In this document: in pieces, positions 35,417 to 43,969 of the stretch
Layout of the letters: each line of letters opens with the position of its first letter
Position numbering within the stretch: the first letter of the stretch is position 1
NCBI GenBank assembly: GCA_012517815.1
Contig: JAAYUF010000128.1
Coordinates: 1-64,000 of the forward strand
Length of the DNA stretch: 64,000 nucleotides
Direction of reading: 5' to 3'
Source: Clostridiales bacterium
GTDB lineage: Bacteria; Bacillota; Clostridia; Christensenellales; Aristaeellaceae
Position numbers and translations under genes: made by a program
Notes under the pieces: generated by a model
Told to the model about the DNA's origin: nothing
The model's input: only the letters and a program-made list of their open reading frames with translations
Database searches by the model: none

Positions 35417-35521
35417 ACCTTATAAAGAGCGGTTGAGGGACGGGCCCGATGACACCCGCCAACCTTCGTTCCAAGCGAAAGGTGGCAAAGCCCGCAGCGC
35501 GGCAGCGCTGGCAGATAAGGT
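35417..35521 (+). ncRNA. SAM-I (S-box) riboswitch aptamer
   Basis: P1 is formed by ACCTTAT and ATAAGGT. Conserved S-box blocks follow in order: AAGAGCGGTTGAGGGAC, GGGCCCGATGACACCCGCCA, ACC, then GGTGGCAAAG and the closing GCAGATAAGG. It binds SAM and stops metK transcription when SAM is plentiful. Confidence 0.95.
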
Positions 35522-35536
35522 CGTTCACGATCCTCA

Positions 35537-35567
35537 CGCGCCTGCATTGCCCGCAGGCGCGTTTTCT
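35537..35567 (+). terminator. riboswitch-controlled terminator of metK
   Basis: CGCGCCTGC and GCAGGCGCG form a 9 bp stem followed by TTTTCT. Confidence 0.85.
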
Positions 35568-35658
35568 GTGCGGACGCAGGCGCGCCTGCTCCGCCGCCCC
35601 GATAGCGGGCGGCTGCCGATCCGTCCGGCCGGTTGTCCCGACACACAAGGAGGAACCC

Positions 35659-36843
35659 ATGCGCACTGTTTTCACTTCCGAATCCGTTACCGAAGGACAC
35701 CCCGACAAGCTTTGCGATCAGATCAGCGACGCCGTGCTGGACGCCATCCTCACCGAGGACCCGGACGCCCGCGTCGCCTGCGAAACCTGCGCCACCACCG
35801 GCCTTGTGCTGGTGATGGGCGAGATTACCACCAGCGCCTACGTGGCCATCGACGACATCGCCCGTCAGGTGGTGCGCGACATCGGCTACACCTCCAGCGA
35901 CCTGTGCTTTGACGGCAACAGCTGCGCGGTGATCACCGCCGTGCACGCCCAAAGCCCGGATATCGCCATGGGCGTGGACAGCGCCCTGGAAACCCGCGGC
36001 GAGGGCCTGCCCGCGGAAACCAACCTGGGCGCGGGCGATCAGGGCATGATGTTCGGTTTCGCGTGCGACGAAACCCCGGAGCTGATGCCCCTGCCCGTGA
36101 GCCTGGCGCACCGCATCACCCGCCGCCTTTCGGCCGTGCGCAAGGACGGCGTTCTGCCCTGGCTGCGCCCGGACGGTAAAAGCCAGGTGACTGTGGTCTA
36201 CGAAAACGGCCGCCCTGTGGCGGTGGACACGGTGGTGGTTTCCACCCAGCACAACCCGGAGATCGGGCAGGCCGCCATCCGCGAGGCCATCGAGCGCGAG
36301 GTGATCCGCCGGGAGATTCCCGCGGAGCTGTTCACCCCCGAAACCAAGATTTACGTCAACCCCACCGGCCGCTTTGTGCTGGGCGGCCCCGCGGGCGATA
36401 CGGGGCTTACGGGCCGCAAGATCATCGTGGACACCTACGGCGGCTATGCCCGCCACGGCGGCGGCGCGTTCAGCGGCAAGGACCCCACCAAGGTGGACCG
36501 CTCCGCCTGCTACGCCGCGCGTTATGTGGCCAAGAACATCGTGGCGGCGGGGCTGGCCGACCGGTGCGAGGTGGCCGTGGCCTACGCCATCGGCGTGGCG
36601 CAGCCCGTGAGCGTGCAGGTGAGCACGCTTGAAACCGGCAAGCTGCCCGACGATGTGCTCAGCCGCGAAGTGAAGCGCCTGTTCGATTTGAGCCCCTCGG
36701 GCATCATCCGCAAGCTGGACCTGCGCCGGCCCATCTACCGGCAGGTGGCGGCTTACGGGCATTTCGGCCGCCCCGACCTGGACCTGCCCTGGGAGCGCAC
36801 CGACCGTGTGGACGATCTGCGCGCGCTGCTGCCCAAGGCGTAA
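35659..36843 (+). CDS. metK: S-adenosylmethionine synthetase
   Basis: A 394-residue enzyme that makes SAM from methionine and [35 protein letters not shown] and the phosphate loop [17 protein letters not shown] are intact, and the length is standard. AAGGAGG lies 6-7 bp before the ATG at 35659. It is expressed from its own promoter through the SAM-I riboswitch, so it is regulated apart from the metY row. Confidence 0.97.
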   Translation: MRTVFTSESVTEGHPDKLCDQISDAVLDAILTEDPDARVACETCATTGLVLVMGEITTSAYVAIDDIARQVVRDIGYTSSDLCFDGNSCAVITAVHAQSPDIAMGVDSALETRGEGLPAETNLGAGDQGMMFGFACDETPELMPLPVSLAHRITRRLSAVRKDGVLPWLRPDGKSQVTVVYENGRPVAVDTVVVSTQHNPEIGQAAIREAIEREVIRREIPAELFTPETKIYVNPTGRFVLGGPAGDTGLTGRKIIVDTYGGYARHGGGAFSGKDPTKVDRSACYAARYVAKNIVAAGLADRCEVAVAYAIGVAQPVSVQVSTLETGKLPDDVLSREVKRLFDLSPSGIIRKLDLRRPIYRQVAAYGHFGRPDLDLPWERTDRVDDLRALLPKA

Positions 36844-36903
36844 GCGGTCCGCGAAAGCGCGGCCAGCGGCCGCAAACCCTTCCCGCGCGGGCAGTACGGG
36901 GAT

Positions 36904-36919
36904 TGTTCCATGTGAAACA
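36904..36919 (+). other. parS-like site with one mismatch
   Basis: TGTTCCATGTGAAACA differs from the sites at 79-433 only in the central CG (CATGTG for CACGTG). ParB tolerates some one-base variants, but the central CG is usually important, so occupancy is uncertain. Confidence 0.4.
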
Positions 36920-36931
36920 TTTTCCTGCGAT

Positions 36932-37177
36932 GGGAAAACGGAGGGCTTTGGGAGCGAGAAGGGCTCGATTCCAGCCGGGACAGAGAACGGCATGCCAAGC
37001 CTTGCCCCGGAATGAAGCCGGCTTGAAAATCCACAAAATAGAAAACACGGGCAATGGGAAACCGGAGGGCTTTGGCAGCGAGAAGGGCTCGATTCCAGCC
37101 GGGACAGAGAACGGCATGCCAAGCCTTGCCCCGGAATGAAGCCGGCTTGAAAATCCACGGAATAGAAAACACGGGGC
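36932..37177 (+). repeat. 124 bp tandem repeat, two copies
   Basis: Units begin at 36932 and 37056 and are nearly identical (GGAGGGCTTTGG, AAGGGCTCGATTCCAGCCGG, GGAATGAAGCCGGCTTGAAA). It is less GC-rich than most of the window. It sits between converging metK and the FMN-binding gene. Confidence 0.9.
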
Positions 37178-37204
37178 CGGGCGCATGATCGCGCCCGGCC
37201 CCGT
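37171..37204 (-). terminator. bidirectional terminator between metK and the FMN-binding gene
   Basis: ACGGGGCCGGGCGC and GCGCCCGGCCCCGT make a 14 bp stem. On the minus strand GTTTTC follows, so it best serves the leftward gene. Confidence 0.7.
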
Positions 37205-37319
37205 TCGGATGTTGATTTTTCGGCCGTTGTTTGTTGAAAACAGCCCGATGCACGAACTGCCCGTGCCGACTGGCGCACCGCGCAGATGCCGATGACAAGC
37301 GCCGCCTCAAGCGCGCTGA

Positions 37320-37850
37320 TTACTGCGCCACGCCCGCCACCGCCGCGGCGGCAAGGTTGACGCCGTCGGTTACGGCGGCGCTGGTGATGGTCGCGCCGCT
37401 GATGGCGTCCACGTCCTTTTTAAGCGTTACGGGTGCGAGCTTGCCCACAAACTGGCCGGTGAAGGCCGGTTCCTTGGCCTTGGTGCCCAGGCCCGCCGTT
37501 TCCGCAAACTGGCTGCCGCCGACGCTGAGCCCCGTAAGCACGCCGTCCGCGTCCAGGCCGACGGTCACCTCGATGGGCCCGCCAAAGCCGCTGACGGTCA
37601 CGGTTGCGGTATAGCCGACCGTGGCGCCGTCCTTCAGGCCGCGGTACAGGCTGTCCACCGTCGCGTCGTGGGGGAGTTCCTCAAAGGTATCGGCCGCGGC
37701 CAGCACGTTCCGGCGGGCGGCGTTGGCGGCGGCCTCGGCCGCGCGCGCGATGGGCCCGGAGGTCAACGAGTTGGTGAAGGCCAGCAGGAGGGCGGCGACC
37801 AGGCTGATCACCGTCAGAATGGCAAACGGGGGAATTTTCTTCATAATCAT
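37320..37850 (-). CDS. membrane-anchored FMN-binding domain protein (RnfG/NqrC-like)
   Basis: A 176-residue protein with one N-terminal membrane anchor (about 5-25) and an extracytoplasmic FMN-binding domain. VDAISGATITSAAV contains the threonine that carries covalently bound FMN in RnfG/NqrC-type proteins. No other Rnf or Nqr subunit is nearby, so it probably serves another extracytoplasmic electron-transfer path. AAGGAG lies 6 bp before the ATG at 37850, with a good promoter. Confidence 0.87.
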   Translation of the reverse strand: MIMKKIPPFAILTVISLVAALLLAFTNSLTSGPIARAAEAAANAARRNVLAAADTFEELPHDATVDSLYRGLKDGATVGYTATVTVSGFGGPIEVTVGLDADGVLTGLSVGGSQFAETAGLGTKAKEPAFTGQFVGKLAPVTLKKDVDAISGATITSAAVTDGVNLAAAAVAGVAQ

Positions 37851-37881
37851 TGTACGCTCCTTCGGTTGTCCGTCGAGCGCT

Positions 37882-37910
37882 ATCATAGCACCTGAGGTTT
37901 CGGTTGTCAA
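37882..37910 (-). promoter_or_regulatory. promoter of the FMN-binding gene
   Basis: On the minus strand: consensus TTGACA (37910-37905), 17 bp spacer, TATGAT (37887-37882). Confidence 0.82.
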
Positions 37911-38152
37911 CGCCGTATGGGGAGCAAAGCCGCGCCGGAAAGGAAGAAGGCCGGCCGGGGAGGGGGCGGAACAGTCCGAAGGCGTGGAATCAGGCGTCCG
38001 CAACGCAGCCCCCGCCATGTGCGGACAACGACAGGCGCGCGCCGAGGGGCGCCTTTGGCTTACGGGGCTTCTCCCGCAGGCGGCGCTTTCCTCGCGCCGC
38101 CCCGCGCGTTTTCTCCGGAGCCCGGTTCGCGAGAGGGACATCTGCTGCCGCA
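37911..38152. other. intergenic, nothing recognised
   Basis: GC-rich spacer between the GtrA terminator and the FMN-binding gene promoter; only shadow frames. Confidence 0.5.
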
Positions 38153-38188
38153 GAAAAACGGACGTCCCCTTCTGTAGCGGGGGCGTCC
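38153..38188 (-). terminator. Rho-independent terminator of the GtrA gene
   Basis: On the minus strand GGACGCCCC pairs with GGGGACGTCC (one bulge), followed by GTTTTTC. Confidence 0.78.
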
Positions 38189-38234
38189 GATCCGTTTGCA
38201 GCGCGGAAGAAAGGTTGACAACGTTGCCTGCGGT

Positions 38235-38747
38235 TCACGCCTCGGCGGCAGGCGCGCCCTTTGCCCGCTTCTGCTCCTCGCGGCGGGCCAGTTCGTTGGT
38301 ATCGATGGTGTAACGGTAGACCACAAACCGCTGGAAGAGGTATTCGGTCACGAAATTGATCACCATGGTGCCGCCCAGCACGAGGTACTCGTTCCACAGG
38401 GCGTCGGTCAGCGCGGCCCCCCACCAGATGGACAGGGGCGTGAACACCAGATAGTAGAGGAACACCAGCAGCATGGCCTTGGAGATGTTTTCCACGCTGC
38501 GAAAGGTGTAGCGGCGGTTAAACGTGAAATTCCACAGCACGCTGAGCACCAGCGCCACGCCGTAGCCAAGCCAGTAGGGGAAACCCAGCAGTTCGTTAAA
38601 CAGCGTAAAGGAAGCCGCCTGAATCACGCCCGCCGAAATGGAAAACAGCGTAAACTTGGCCATCTGCCAGCTTTGCTGCCGCGCCGAAAGCTGTTTGACG
38701 CGCTTGTCCTCCGCGCTGTAGTTCGACGCGTACTTGTTTGCCTGCAT
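38235..38747 (-). CDS. GtrA-family membrane protein
   Basis: A 170-residue protein with four membrane segments (about 30-50, 57-77, 92-112, 118-138) in the GtrA/DPMS pattern, including LWNFTFNRRYTFRS and LFQRFVVYRY. GtrA-like proteins are linked to moving polyprenyl-linked sugars across the membrane for glycosylation of cell-surface polymers. AAAGGAG lies about 9 bp before the ATG at 38747. No partner glycosyltransferase is adjacent. Confidence 0.9.
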   Translation of the reverse strand: MQANKYASNYSAEDKRVKQLSARQQSWQMAKFTLFSISAGVIQAASFTLFNELLGFPYWLGYGVALVLSVLWNFTFNRRYTFRSVENISKAMLLVFLYYLVFTPLSIWWGAALTDALWNEYLVLGGTMVINFVTEYLFQRFVVYRYTIDTNELARREEQKRAKGAPAAEA

Positions 38748-39094
38748 GCCACGTTCTCCTTTGCGGCCGGGCGCGCGCTGAGGCCGCCGGCGGTATTTGC
38801 TGTGATGGTACGCCTTTTTGGGACAAACGTCAAGCGAAAGGGAGAAGCGGGGAAAACCCGTTGGATGGCGGCAGAGGTAGACGCCCAAAACGGCCCAAAG
38901 CCTTCGCCGCAGAGGAATCGGGTTTAGAGTAAAACTCCAAAGTCCGATACCGAAACAGAGGATCCCCTTGGAGGAGCGAACCCGCCCCGAAAGCGAAAAG
39001 GGACAAAGCGCAATCCATTGCGCAGATTTTTGGACTGGAGGTGGCCGGGCTGCCGGCCCCGGTCTTTTCCGCCTGATGGGCGCTGTCGATATCG
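38748..39094. other. intergenic with the GtrA promoter and a small hairpin
   Basis: The GtrA promoter lies at 38805-38833. GCGCAA-TCCA-TTGCGC (39009-39024) followed by AGATTTTT can act as a weak terminator on the plus strand or, with TTTG, on the minus strand. No gene is seen. Confidence 0.5.
38805..38833 (-). promoter_or_regulatory. promoter of the GtrA gene
   Basis: On the minus strand: TTGACG (38833-38828), 17 bp spacer, TACCAT (38810-38805). Confidence 0.65.
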
Positions 39095-39703
39095 TTACCC
39101 TTGCGCGGGCTCGCGGAAATGCAGGATGGACAGCACCGCGATCGGCGCGAAATACAGGCACCAGGCCTCCAGCGCCAGCGTGCCGATCCATTCCCCGCCG
39201 GGCATGTCGGGCGTGAACACGCCCAGCATCGGCATCACAAAACAGGACGCCGCAAACACGCCGTGCGCCAGAAGGAGCCCGCGCAGCCATCGTCCCGCGC
39301 CGTTGCGCGGCGCAAACGAAAGTCCGGCGAAAACCGTGGCGACAGCCATCAGGCAGTAGCCCAGCATATCCAGGTTGAAGATCAGCCCGAAACGCTGAAA
39401 ATCCAGCAGATCGGCCGCCGGGCCGGGAACCTTGCCGGGGAGCACGGCGGTCAGCTGCGTGTAATACACCACGCTGTTGCACAGGGCGTACATGACCCCG
39501 AACCCGAGGGCGGCATATCCCGCGGCCTTGCGGCTCTCGGGCGCGCCGGCGGCGAAGGCGGCCGTCATGCCCACGAACCCGAAGGCGATGAAAATGCTGC
39601 TCAGGTAGCTGCCGGCCAGCGGGCCGGCGAGCATGCAAACGGCGAAGCCCAAAACGCCGAACAGGTTGACGGCGGAAGAATAGATGCCCACGGTGCGGTT
39701 CAT
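39095..39703 (-). CDS. membrane protein of unknown function
   Basis: 202 residues with six likely membrane segments: about 8-28, 33-52, 63-85, 105-130, 140-162 and 172-195. I do not recognise the family. It has an SSAVNLFGVLGFAVCMLAGP start and FTPDMPGGEWIGTLALEAW before the last helix, a pattern of small integral membrane proteins without catalytic motifs. AGAAGGAGG lies 8 bp before the ATG at 39703. It is alone on the minus strand and neighbours GtrA by 350 bp. Confidence 0.75.
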   Translation of the reverse strand: MNRTVGIYSSAVNLFGVLGFAVCMLAGPLAGSYLSSIFIAFGFVGMTAAFAAGAPESRKAAGYAALGFGVMYALCNSVVYYTQLTAVLPGKVPGPAADLLDFQRFGLIFNLDMLGYCLMAVATVFAGLSFAPRNGAGRWLRGLLLAHGVFAASCFVMPMLGVFTPDMPGGEWIGTLALEAWCLYFAPIAVLSILHFREPAQG

Positions 39704-40270
39704 GGCGGATGCCTCCTTCTGGACGCCTGGATGACGGAAAACGGTTGGCTGCTTGGGGCTTGTCGCCGGACGCGGCAGGTGCGCGGGGCCGGGGGGGGGA
39801 GCCGCCCGCATGAAACGGCCGTTTGGATCGCGCTGGCGGATGAGCCTGTCGGGCGGGGAACCCGGCGCATAACGTGCGCGTTCGGCGGATCGCAGTCCTC
39901 CTGCGGCGGGCGTGCGCCGCCGCGGCCCGCCGCCCGCATCGCCGACGGCGCTTACCAGTTATGATAACACAAAGCGTCCGCCCTGCGCGTGCGGTGTAAA
40001 ATTTCGCCGCGCGGCGATTGGGCCGCGACAAACGGCCGGTTGAAGAGCCGGCTTTCCCGCCGGCCGACGGGTTCGGTCAAGGGGCGGGCGGAGGGCCCGA
40101 ACACCCGTTGAGCCTGTGCGCGCTTCAGGGGCATCGCGAGGTTTCGGCGCGTGGGCGCGCGTTCCGGTAAACCGCGCGCCCTACCAGGCCGGGCCAATGC
40201 CCGTTTCGGCCTGTGCCTGCCAGCGTTCCGCGCGCGCCGCAAACCTTGGAAGACGTTGTCCATTGTCTGT

Positions 40271-40571
40271 TGGGCATCCCGGGGTGTACCAGGCGCCTGT
40301 TCACACGCTTGCCGTGCGCTGCCGGCCAAGCCGCGCGCCCGGCGAGCGTCCGGCACGCCCGGCCTGTTCAAACGCCCGTTGGGCCGACTGGCGTGCGTGG
40401 GCAAGCGAATTTCAGGCTCGGCGAGCGTTGGGTGTTCCGTACGCACTTTGGCCCCGGAAGGCCCGGGCTTATGCCCGATGGGCATCCCGGGGTGTACCAG
40501 GCGCCTGTTCACACGCTTGCCGTGCGCTGCCGGCCAAGCCGCGCGCCCGGCGAGCGTCCGGCGCGCCCGGG
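40271..40571 (+). repeat. 93 bp direct repeat, two copies 208 bp apart
   Basis: The two copies are almost identical through GCGCGCCCGGCGAGCGTCCG and then diverge. Confidence 0.85.
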
Positions 40572-40754
40572 CCACCCCGCGCGCCGCAAAGGGCGCCGTC
40601 GCTCGGGAAACGATCCATCAACCGTCCCCGCGCCTTCGCAGCGCGTTAACCCGCAGCGCCGCCTTGGGTGGCGCTGCGGGATGTTGCTCACCCTGCTCCC
40701 GGCACCCGTTTTGTGTGCGGAATGTGCATAAACTGTTTTTTTGCGCCGGCCGCA

Positions 40755-40784
40755 TTGACGCGGCGGCGGGCGATTGTATACAAT
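40755..40784 (+). promoter_or_regulatory. promoter of the aconitase gene
   Basis: TTGACG (40755-40760) and TATACAAT (40777-40784), giving a 16 or 18 bp spacer. A hairpin of ACGGCGGA and TCCGCCGT begins the leader. Confidence 0.6.
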
Positions 40785-41059
40785 GTTGCGTGTGACGGCG
40801 GAACGGAGTGGCTCCGCCGTTACGTGCTTGCAAGGGCGCAAGCGGCGTGCGGGAAAGGGACGCATGCCGGCCGCGCCTGCCGCGACCGGCAACGGCGCGG
40901 CGAATGAACCGCCGGCAGACCGACCCGCACACCCGCGCAACCGTACCGCCGTATCCGGCCGCCGCCAACGCGGCGGGGGCACGCAGCCCGCCGGTACCGG
41001 AGCGCGGCGGCGCGACGCGGCCGGCCTCCGGCATCACGACGGCTTACAGGAGGTCGCCC

Positions 41060-42988
41060 ATGAACCTGACGTACAAAATCCTCTCCGCACACCTGATATC
41101 CGGTGCGCTTTCGCGCGGCGGAGAAATCGGCATCCGCATCGATCAGACCCTCACGCAGGACTCTACCGGCACCATGGCCTATCTGCAGTTCGAGGCGATG
41201 GACATCCCGCGCGTGAAAACCGAGCGATCGGTCGCCTACATCGATCACAACACGCTGCAGTCCGGCTTTGAAAACGCGGACGACCACATGTACCTGGCGA
41301 CCGTCGCCAAAAAACACGGCGTGTACCTCTCCAAGCCCGGCAACGGCGTATGCCACCAGGTGGAGCTGGAGCGCTTCGCCGTGCCCGGGAAGACTTTGCT
41401 GGGCAGCGACAGCCACACGCCTACCGCGGGCGGGCTGGGGATGCTGGCCATCGGCGCGGGCGGGCTGGACGTGGCCGTGGCCATGGGCGGCGGCGCGTAT
41501 TACCTGCCCTGCCCCGCGGTGGTCAACGTGCGCCTGACCGGCAAACTCCCCCGGGGCGTCGCCGCCAAGGACGTCATTTTAGAGCTGTTGCGCCGCCTGA
41601 CCGTCAAGGGCGGCGTGGGCAAGGTGATGGAGTACACCGGAAGCGGCGTGGCGACGCTGTCCATCCCCGAGCGGGCGACCATCACCAACATGGGCGCGGA
41701 ACTGGGCGCGACCACCAGCCTGTTCCCGGCCGACGCGCTGGCGCGCGACTTCCTGCGCGCGCAGGGCCGCAAGGGCGATTTTGTGGAGATGCTCCCCGAC
41801 GCGGACGCGACCTACGACGAAACCGTGGAGATCGACCTTTCCGCGCTGGAGCCGATGGTCGCGCTGCCCCACATGCCCGACCACGTGCAAACCGTGCGGG
41901 AAACCGGCCCCATCAGGGCGGATCAGGTGTGCATCGGCAGCTGCACCAACTCCAGCTATCAGGATATGATGCGCGTGGCCCGCATTTTGAAGGGCAGGAC
42001 CGTGCACCCGGACGTGAGCCTGGTGATTGCCCCCGGCTCCCGGCAGGTGCTGGGGATGCTGGCGGCCAACGGCGCGCTGAACGACATGATTCAGGCGGGC
42101 GCGCGCATCACCGAAACGGCGTGCGGCTTCTGCATCGGCATGGGGCAGAGCCCCCGCACCGGCGCGGTGAGCCTGCGCACCAACAACCGCAACTTCTTCG
42201 GGCGCAGCGGCACCAAGAGCGCGGGCATCTATCTGGTCAGCTGTGAAACAGCGGCGGCCAGCGCCCTGACCGGCGTGCTCAGCGACCCCCGCGCGCTGGA
42301 TACCGACCTTACCATCTCCATGCCCGAAACCTTCCTGTACAACGACAACCTGATTATCCCCCCCGCCGGCCCCGCGGAGGCGGAGGCCGTTACCGTGGTG
42401 CGCGGCCCCAACATCAAGCCCTTCCCGCAGGCGCCAAGGCTTGCGGCCGACCTGACCGGCCCGGCGCTGCTCAAGATGGAGGACAACATCACCACCGACC
42501 ACATCATGCCCAGCGACAGCAAGCTTCTGCCCTTCCGCTCCAACGTGCCCAAGCTCAGCGAATATTGCCTGACCCCGGTGGACCCGACCTTCCCCGCGCG
42601 GGCCAAGGCCGCGGGCGGCGGATTCCTCCTCGCCGGGCAGAACTACGGGCAGGGCTCCAGCCGAGAGCACGCGGCGCTTGCGCCGCTCTACCTGCAAATT
42701 CGCGGGGTGTTGGCCAAGAGCTTCGCGCGCATCCACGCGGCCAACCTGATCAACAACGGCATCCTGCCGCTCACCTTTGCCGACGAAGCCGATTACGACC
42801 GCTTTGCGCAGGGCGACGAGCTGGCGCTGGACGGCGTGCGCGCGCGCATCGAGGCCGGCGAAGAACGGATTCCGGTGCGCAATGTGACCGGGGGCTTCAC
42901 GGTGGAGACGCTGCTGCCGCTGAGCGAGAGGCAACGGAAGATGTTGCTGGCCGGCGGGCTTATCAATATGATTCGGGAGCAGGGGTGA
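41060..42988 (+). CDS. aconitate hydratase (short, 642-residue type)
   Basis: An aconitase that isomerises citrate and isocitrate with a 4Fe-4S cluster. Cluster ligands are C295 (GSCTNSS), C355 and C358 (CGFCIGMG). DSHTPTAGGLGMLAIGAGG and the C-terminal swivel domain with GQNYGQGSSREHAALAP are intact. At 642 residues it is the compact single-chain form found in Clostridia, close to a fused LeuC-LeuD. A homoaconitase activity cannot be excluded. CAGGAGG lies 6 bp before the ATG at 41060. It stands alone, with no citrate synthase or isocitrate dehydrogenase nearby. Confidence 0.9.
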   Translation: MNLTYKILSAHLISGALSRGGEIGIRIDQTLTQDSTGTMAYLQFEAMDIPRVKTERSVAYIDHNTLQSGFENADDHMYLATVAKKHGVYLSKPGNGVCHQVELERFAVPGKTLLGSDSHTPTAGGLGMLAIGAGGLDVAVAMGGGAYYLPCPAVVNVRLTGKLPRGVAAKDVILELLRRLTVKGGVGKVMEYTGSGVATLSIPERATITNMGAELGATTSLFPADALARDFLRAQGRKGDFVEMLPDADATYDETVEIDLSALEPMVALPHMPDHVQTVRETGPIRADQVCIGSCTNSSYQDMMRVARILKGRTVHPDVSLVIAPGSRQVLGMLAANGALNDMIQAGARITETACGFCIGMGQSPRTGAVSLRTNNRNFFGRSGTKSAGIYLVSCETAAASALTGVLSDPRALDTDLTISMPETFLYNDNLIIPPAGPAEAEAVTVVRGPNIKPFPQAPRLAADLTGPALLKMEDNITTDHIMPSDSKLLPFRSNVPKLSEYCLTPVDPTFPARAKAAGGGFLLAGQNYGQGSSREHAALAPLYLQIRGVLAKSFARIHAANLINNGILPLTFADEADYDRFAQGDELALDGVRARIEAGEERIPVRNVTGGFTVETLLPLSERQRKMLLAGGLINMIREQG

Positions 42989-43188
42989 CGGGGAAGACCG
43001 TCCGACGGAAACGAAACAAGAAGATGAACATGCCCCGGCTGCGCGCAATTAATGAGTGTATTGCCGGGGTCTTTCTTAAGGAATATTCTAGTATCTTCAA
43101 TTTTCGCGTCAGTCATTTGAACACTCTTATGCATTAAATGTATACTGACGAAGAATAACTAATTTCGGAACTATCCCTCATTCTACTG

Positions 43189-43434
43189 TTAATCCAACTG
43201 CTTAATCAGCCATTCATGGTAAATGCGGAGCTCTTCTTGTTGCGTGGATTTCATCGATCGCATTAAAAATTCAACAATTGCCGCTAACCTCAATTCATTA
43301 GTTGGAGTTTCCCCATACTTTGCTACTATTTCAGCGGATATACCTTGAATTGTTATGTTGATTTTTTCGCGTGTGGTTTGTGTTTCAACCAAAAATTCAT
43401 CAAAATTCTTCATGGGAACTTTGTTAATAGGCAT
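43189..43434 (-). CDS. 81-residue hypothetical protein in the AT-rich island
   Basis: An acidic, helical small protein (FDEFLVETQTTREKINITIQ, LRLAAIVEFLMRSMKSTQQE) of no family I recognise. It is a convincing gene: GGGAGG lies 9 bp before the ATG, and TTGACA with TAAAAT (16 bp spacer) stands at 43492-43465. AT-rich codon use unlike all neighbours points to horizontal transfer. It could be an immunity, antitoxin or phage-derived protein; there is no evidence to choose. Confidence 0.72.
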   Translation of the reverse strand: MPINKVPMKNFDEFLVETQTTREKINITIQGISAEIVAKYGETPTNELRLAAIVEFLMRSMKSTQQEELRIYHEWLIKQLD

Positions 43435-43464
43435 TATAAATATCCTCCCTTTTGTTGTAATCCA

Positions 43465-43492
43465 ATTTTACCATAGCTACATTAAATGTCAA
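43465..43492 (-). promoter_or_regulatory. promoter of the 81-residue gene
   Basis: On the minus strand: TTGACA (43492-43487), 16 bp spacer, TAAAAT (43470-43465). Confidence 0.7.
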
Positions 43493-43639
43493 CGTTAAAA
43501 CCAAATACATCAAACGATTGTCCGCCCTAACACAGCGGGCTTATTGAATATATATTGCGCTACACAGAGGGATAGTTCCGATATTTTATATAGATCATAA
43601 CAATGAGTTCGCCGTGTATATTTGCAGCTAATTTTTTCC

Positions 43640-43668
43640 TTGACATCCTCCGCCTCTTTTGTTATAGT
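43640..43668 (+). promoter_or_regulatory. promoter of the ABC exporter leader
   Basis: Consensus TTGACA (43640-43645), 17 bp spacer, TATAGT (43663-43668). It gives a leader of about 300 nt before the exporter. Confidence 0.85.
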
Positions 43669-43713
43669 AAATCACGGTTTTACCAGCATATTACGGAAAG
43701 GGGGGCACAGCAG

Positions 43714-43887
43714 ATGAGCAATCGCCTCACGTACGGCTATCTCAGCGCGGCGTTTTTTGCGACCGTGGGGATCGTTGCGCCGGTTTGCAGCGCAATGACC
43801 AACGGCATCGTTCTGTCCGTCCGCGGCGCTGCGTATGCGCGCAAGCACATCGTGTGCCCGTCTGTCTGTTTCCCCGCGCGCCGGTAA
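43714..43887 (+). CDS. 57-residue leader peptide of the ABC exporter (BmrB-like role)
   Basis: A 57-residue frame (MSNRLTYGYLSAAFFATVGI at the N terminus) with AAAGGGGGG about 9 bp upstream. It ends 28 bp before an intrinsic terminator that itself lies in front of the exporter genes. B. subtilis bmrB is a leader of similar length in front of bmrCD, where ribosome stalling by antibiotics lets transcription through. The sequence relation to BmrB is not established here; the arrangement is the evidence. The frame could be started 37 codons earlier, but only this ATG has a ribosome binding site. Confidence 0.68.
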   Translation: MSNRLTYGYLSAAFFATVGIVAPVCSAMTNGIVLSVRGAAYARKHIVCPSVCFPARR

Positions 43888-43952
43888 CGGTCGCGCGGTA
43901 GCGCGTCAAGCAGAAACAGGCTTTCGGCACAAGTCCGAAAGCCTGTTTTTTA
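43866..43952 (+). terminator. attenuator before the ABC exporter: antiterminator and terminator
   Basis: Terminator: ACAGGCTTTCGG (43916-43927) and CCGAAAGCCTGT (43935-43946) form a perfect 12 bp stem followed by a T-run. Antiterminator: CTGTTTC (43866-43872) in the last leader codons pairs with GAAACAG (43913-43919), and inside it CCGCGCG (43874-43880) pairs with CGCGCGG (43892-43898). The two folds exclude each other. Confidence 0.78.
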
Positions 43953-43969
43953 TCTTTCTGGAGGTATGT

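Larger units (their letters stand above)
39704..41059. other. 1.36 kb gene-poor region with two long repeats
   Basis: No gene is supported. A 93 bp block (TGGGCATCCCGGGGTGTACC, then AGGCGCCTGTTCACACGC and more) occurs at 40271-40363 and 40479-40571 in direct orientation. Many open frames exist but none has a start signal. The aconitase promoter and a 270 nt leader lie at the right end. Confidence 0.6.
43165..43581. mobile_element. AT-rich 417 bp cassette with 15 bp perfect inverted ends (MITE-like)
   Basis: TCGGAACTATCCCTC at 43165-43179 and its exact reverse complement GAGGGATAGTTCCGA at 43567-43581 bound a segment of very different base composition that carries one small gene. No clear target duplication is seen, and AT-rich sequence continues on both sides (about 43070-43720), so the inserted unit may be larger. 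No transposase is present. Confidence 0.5.
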
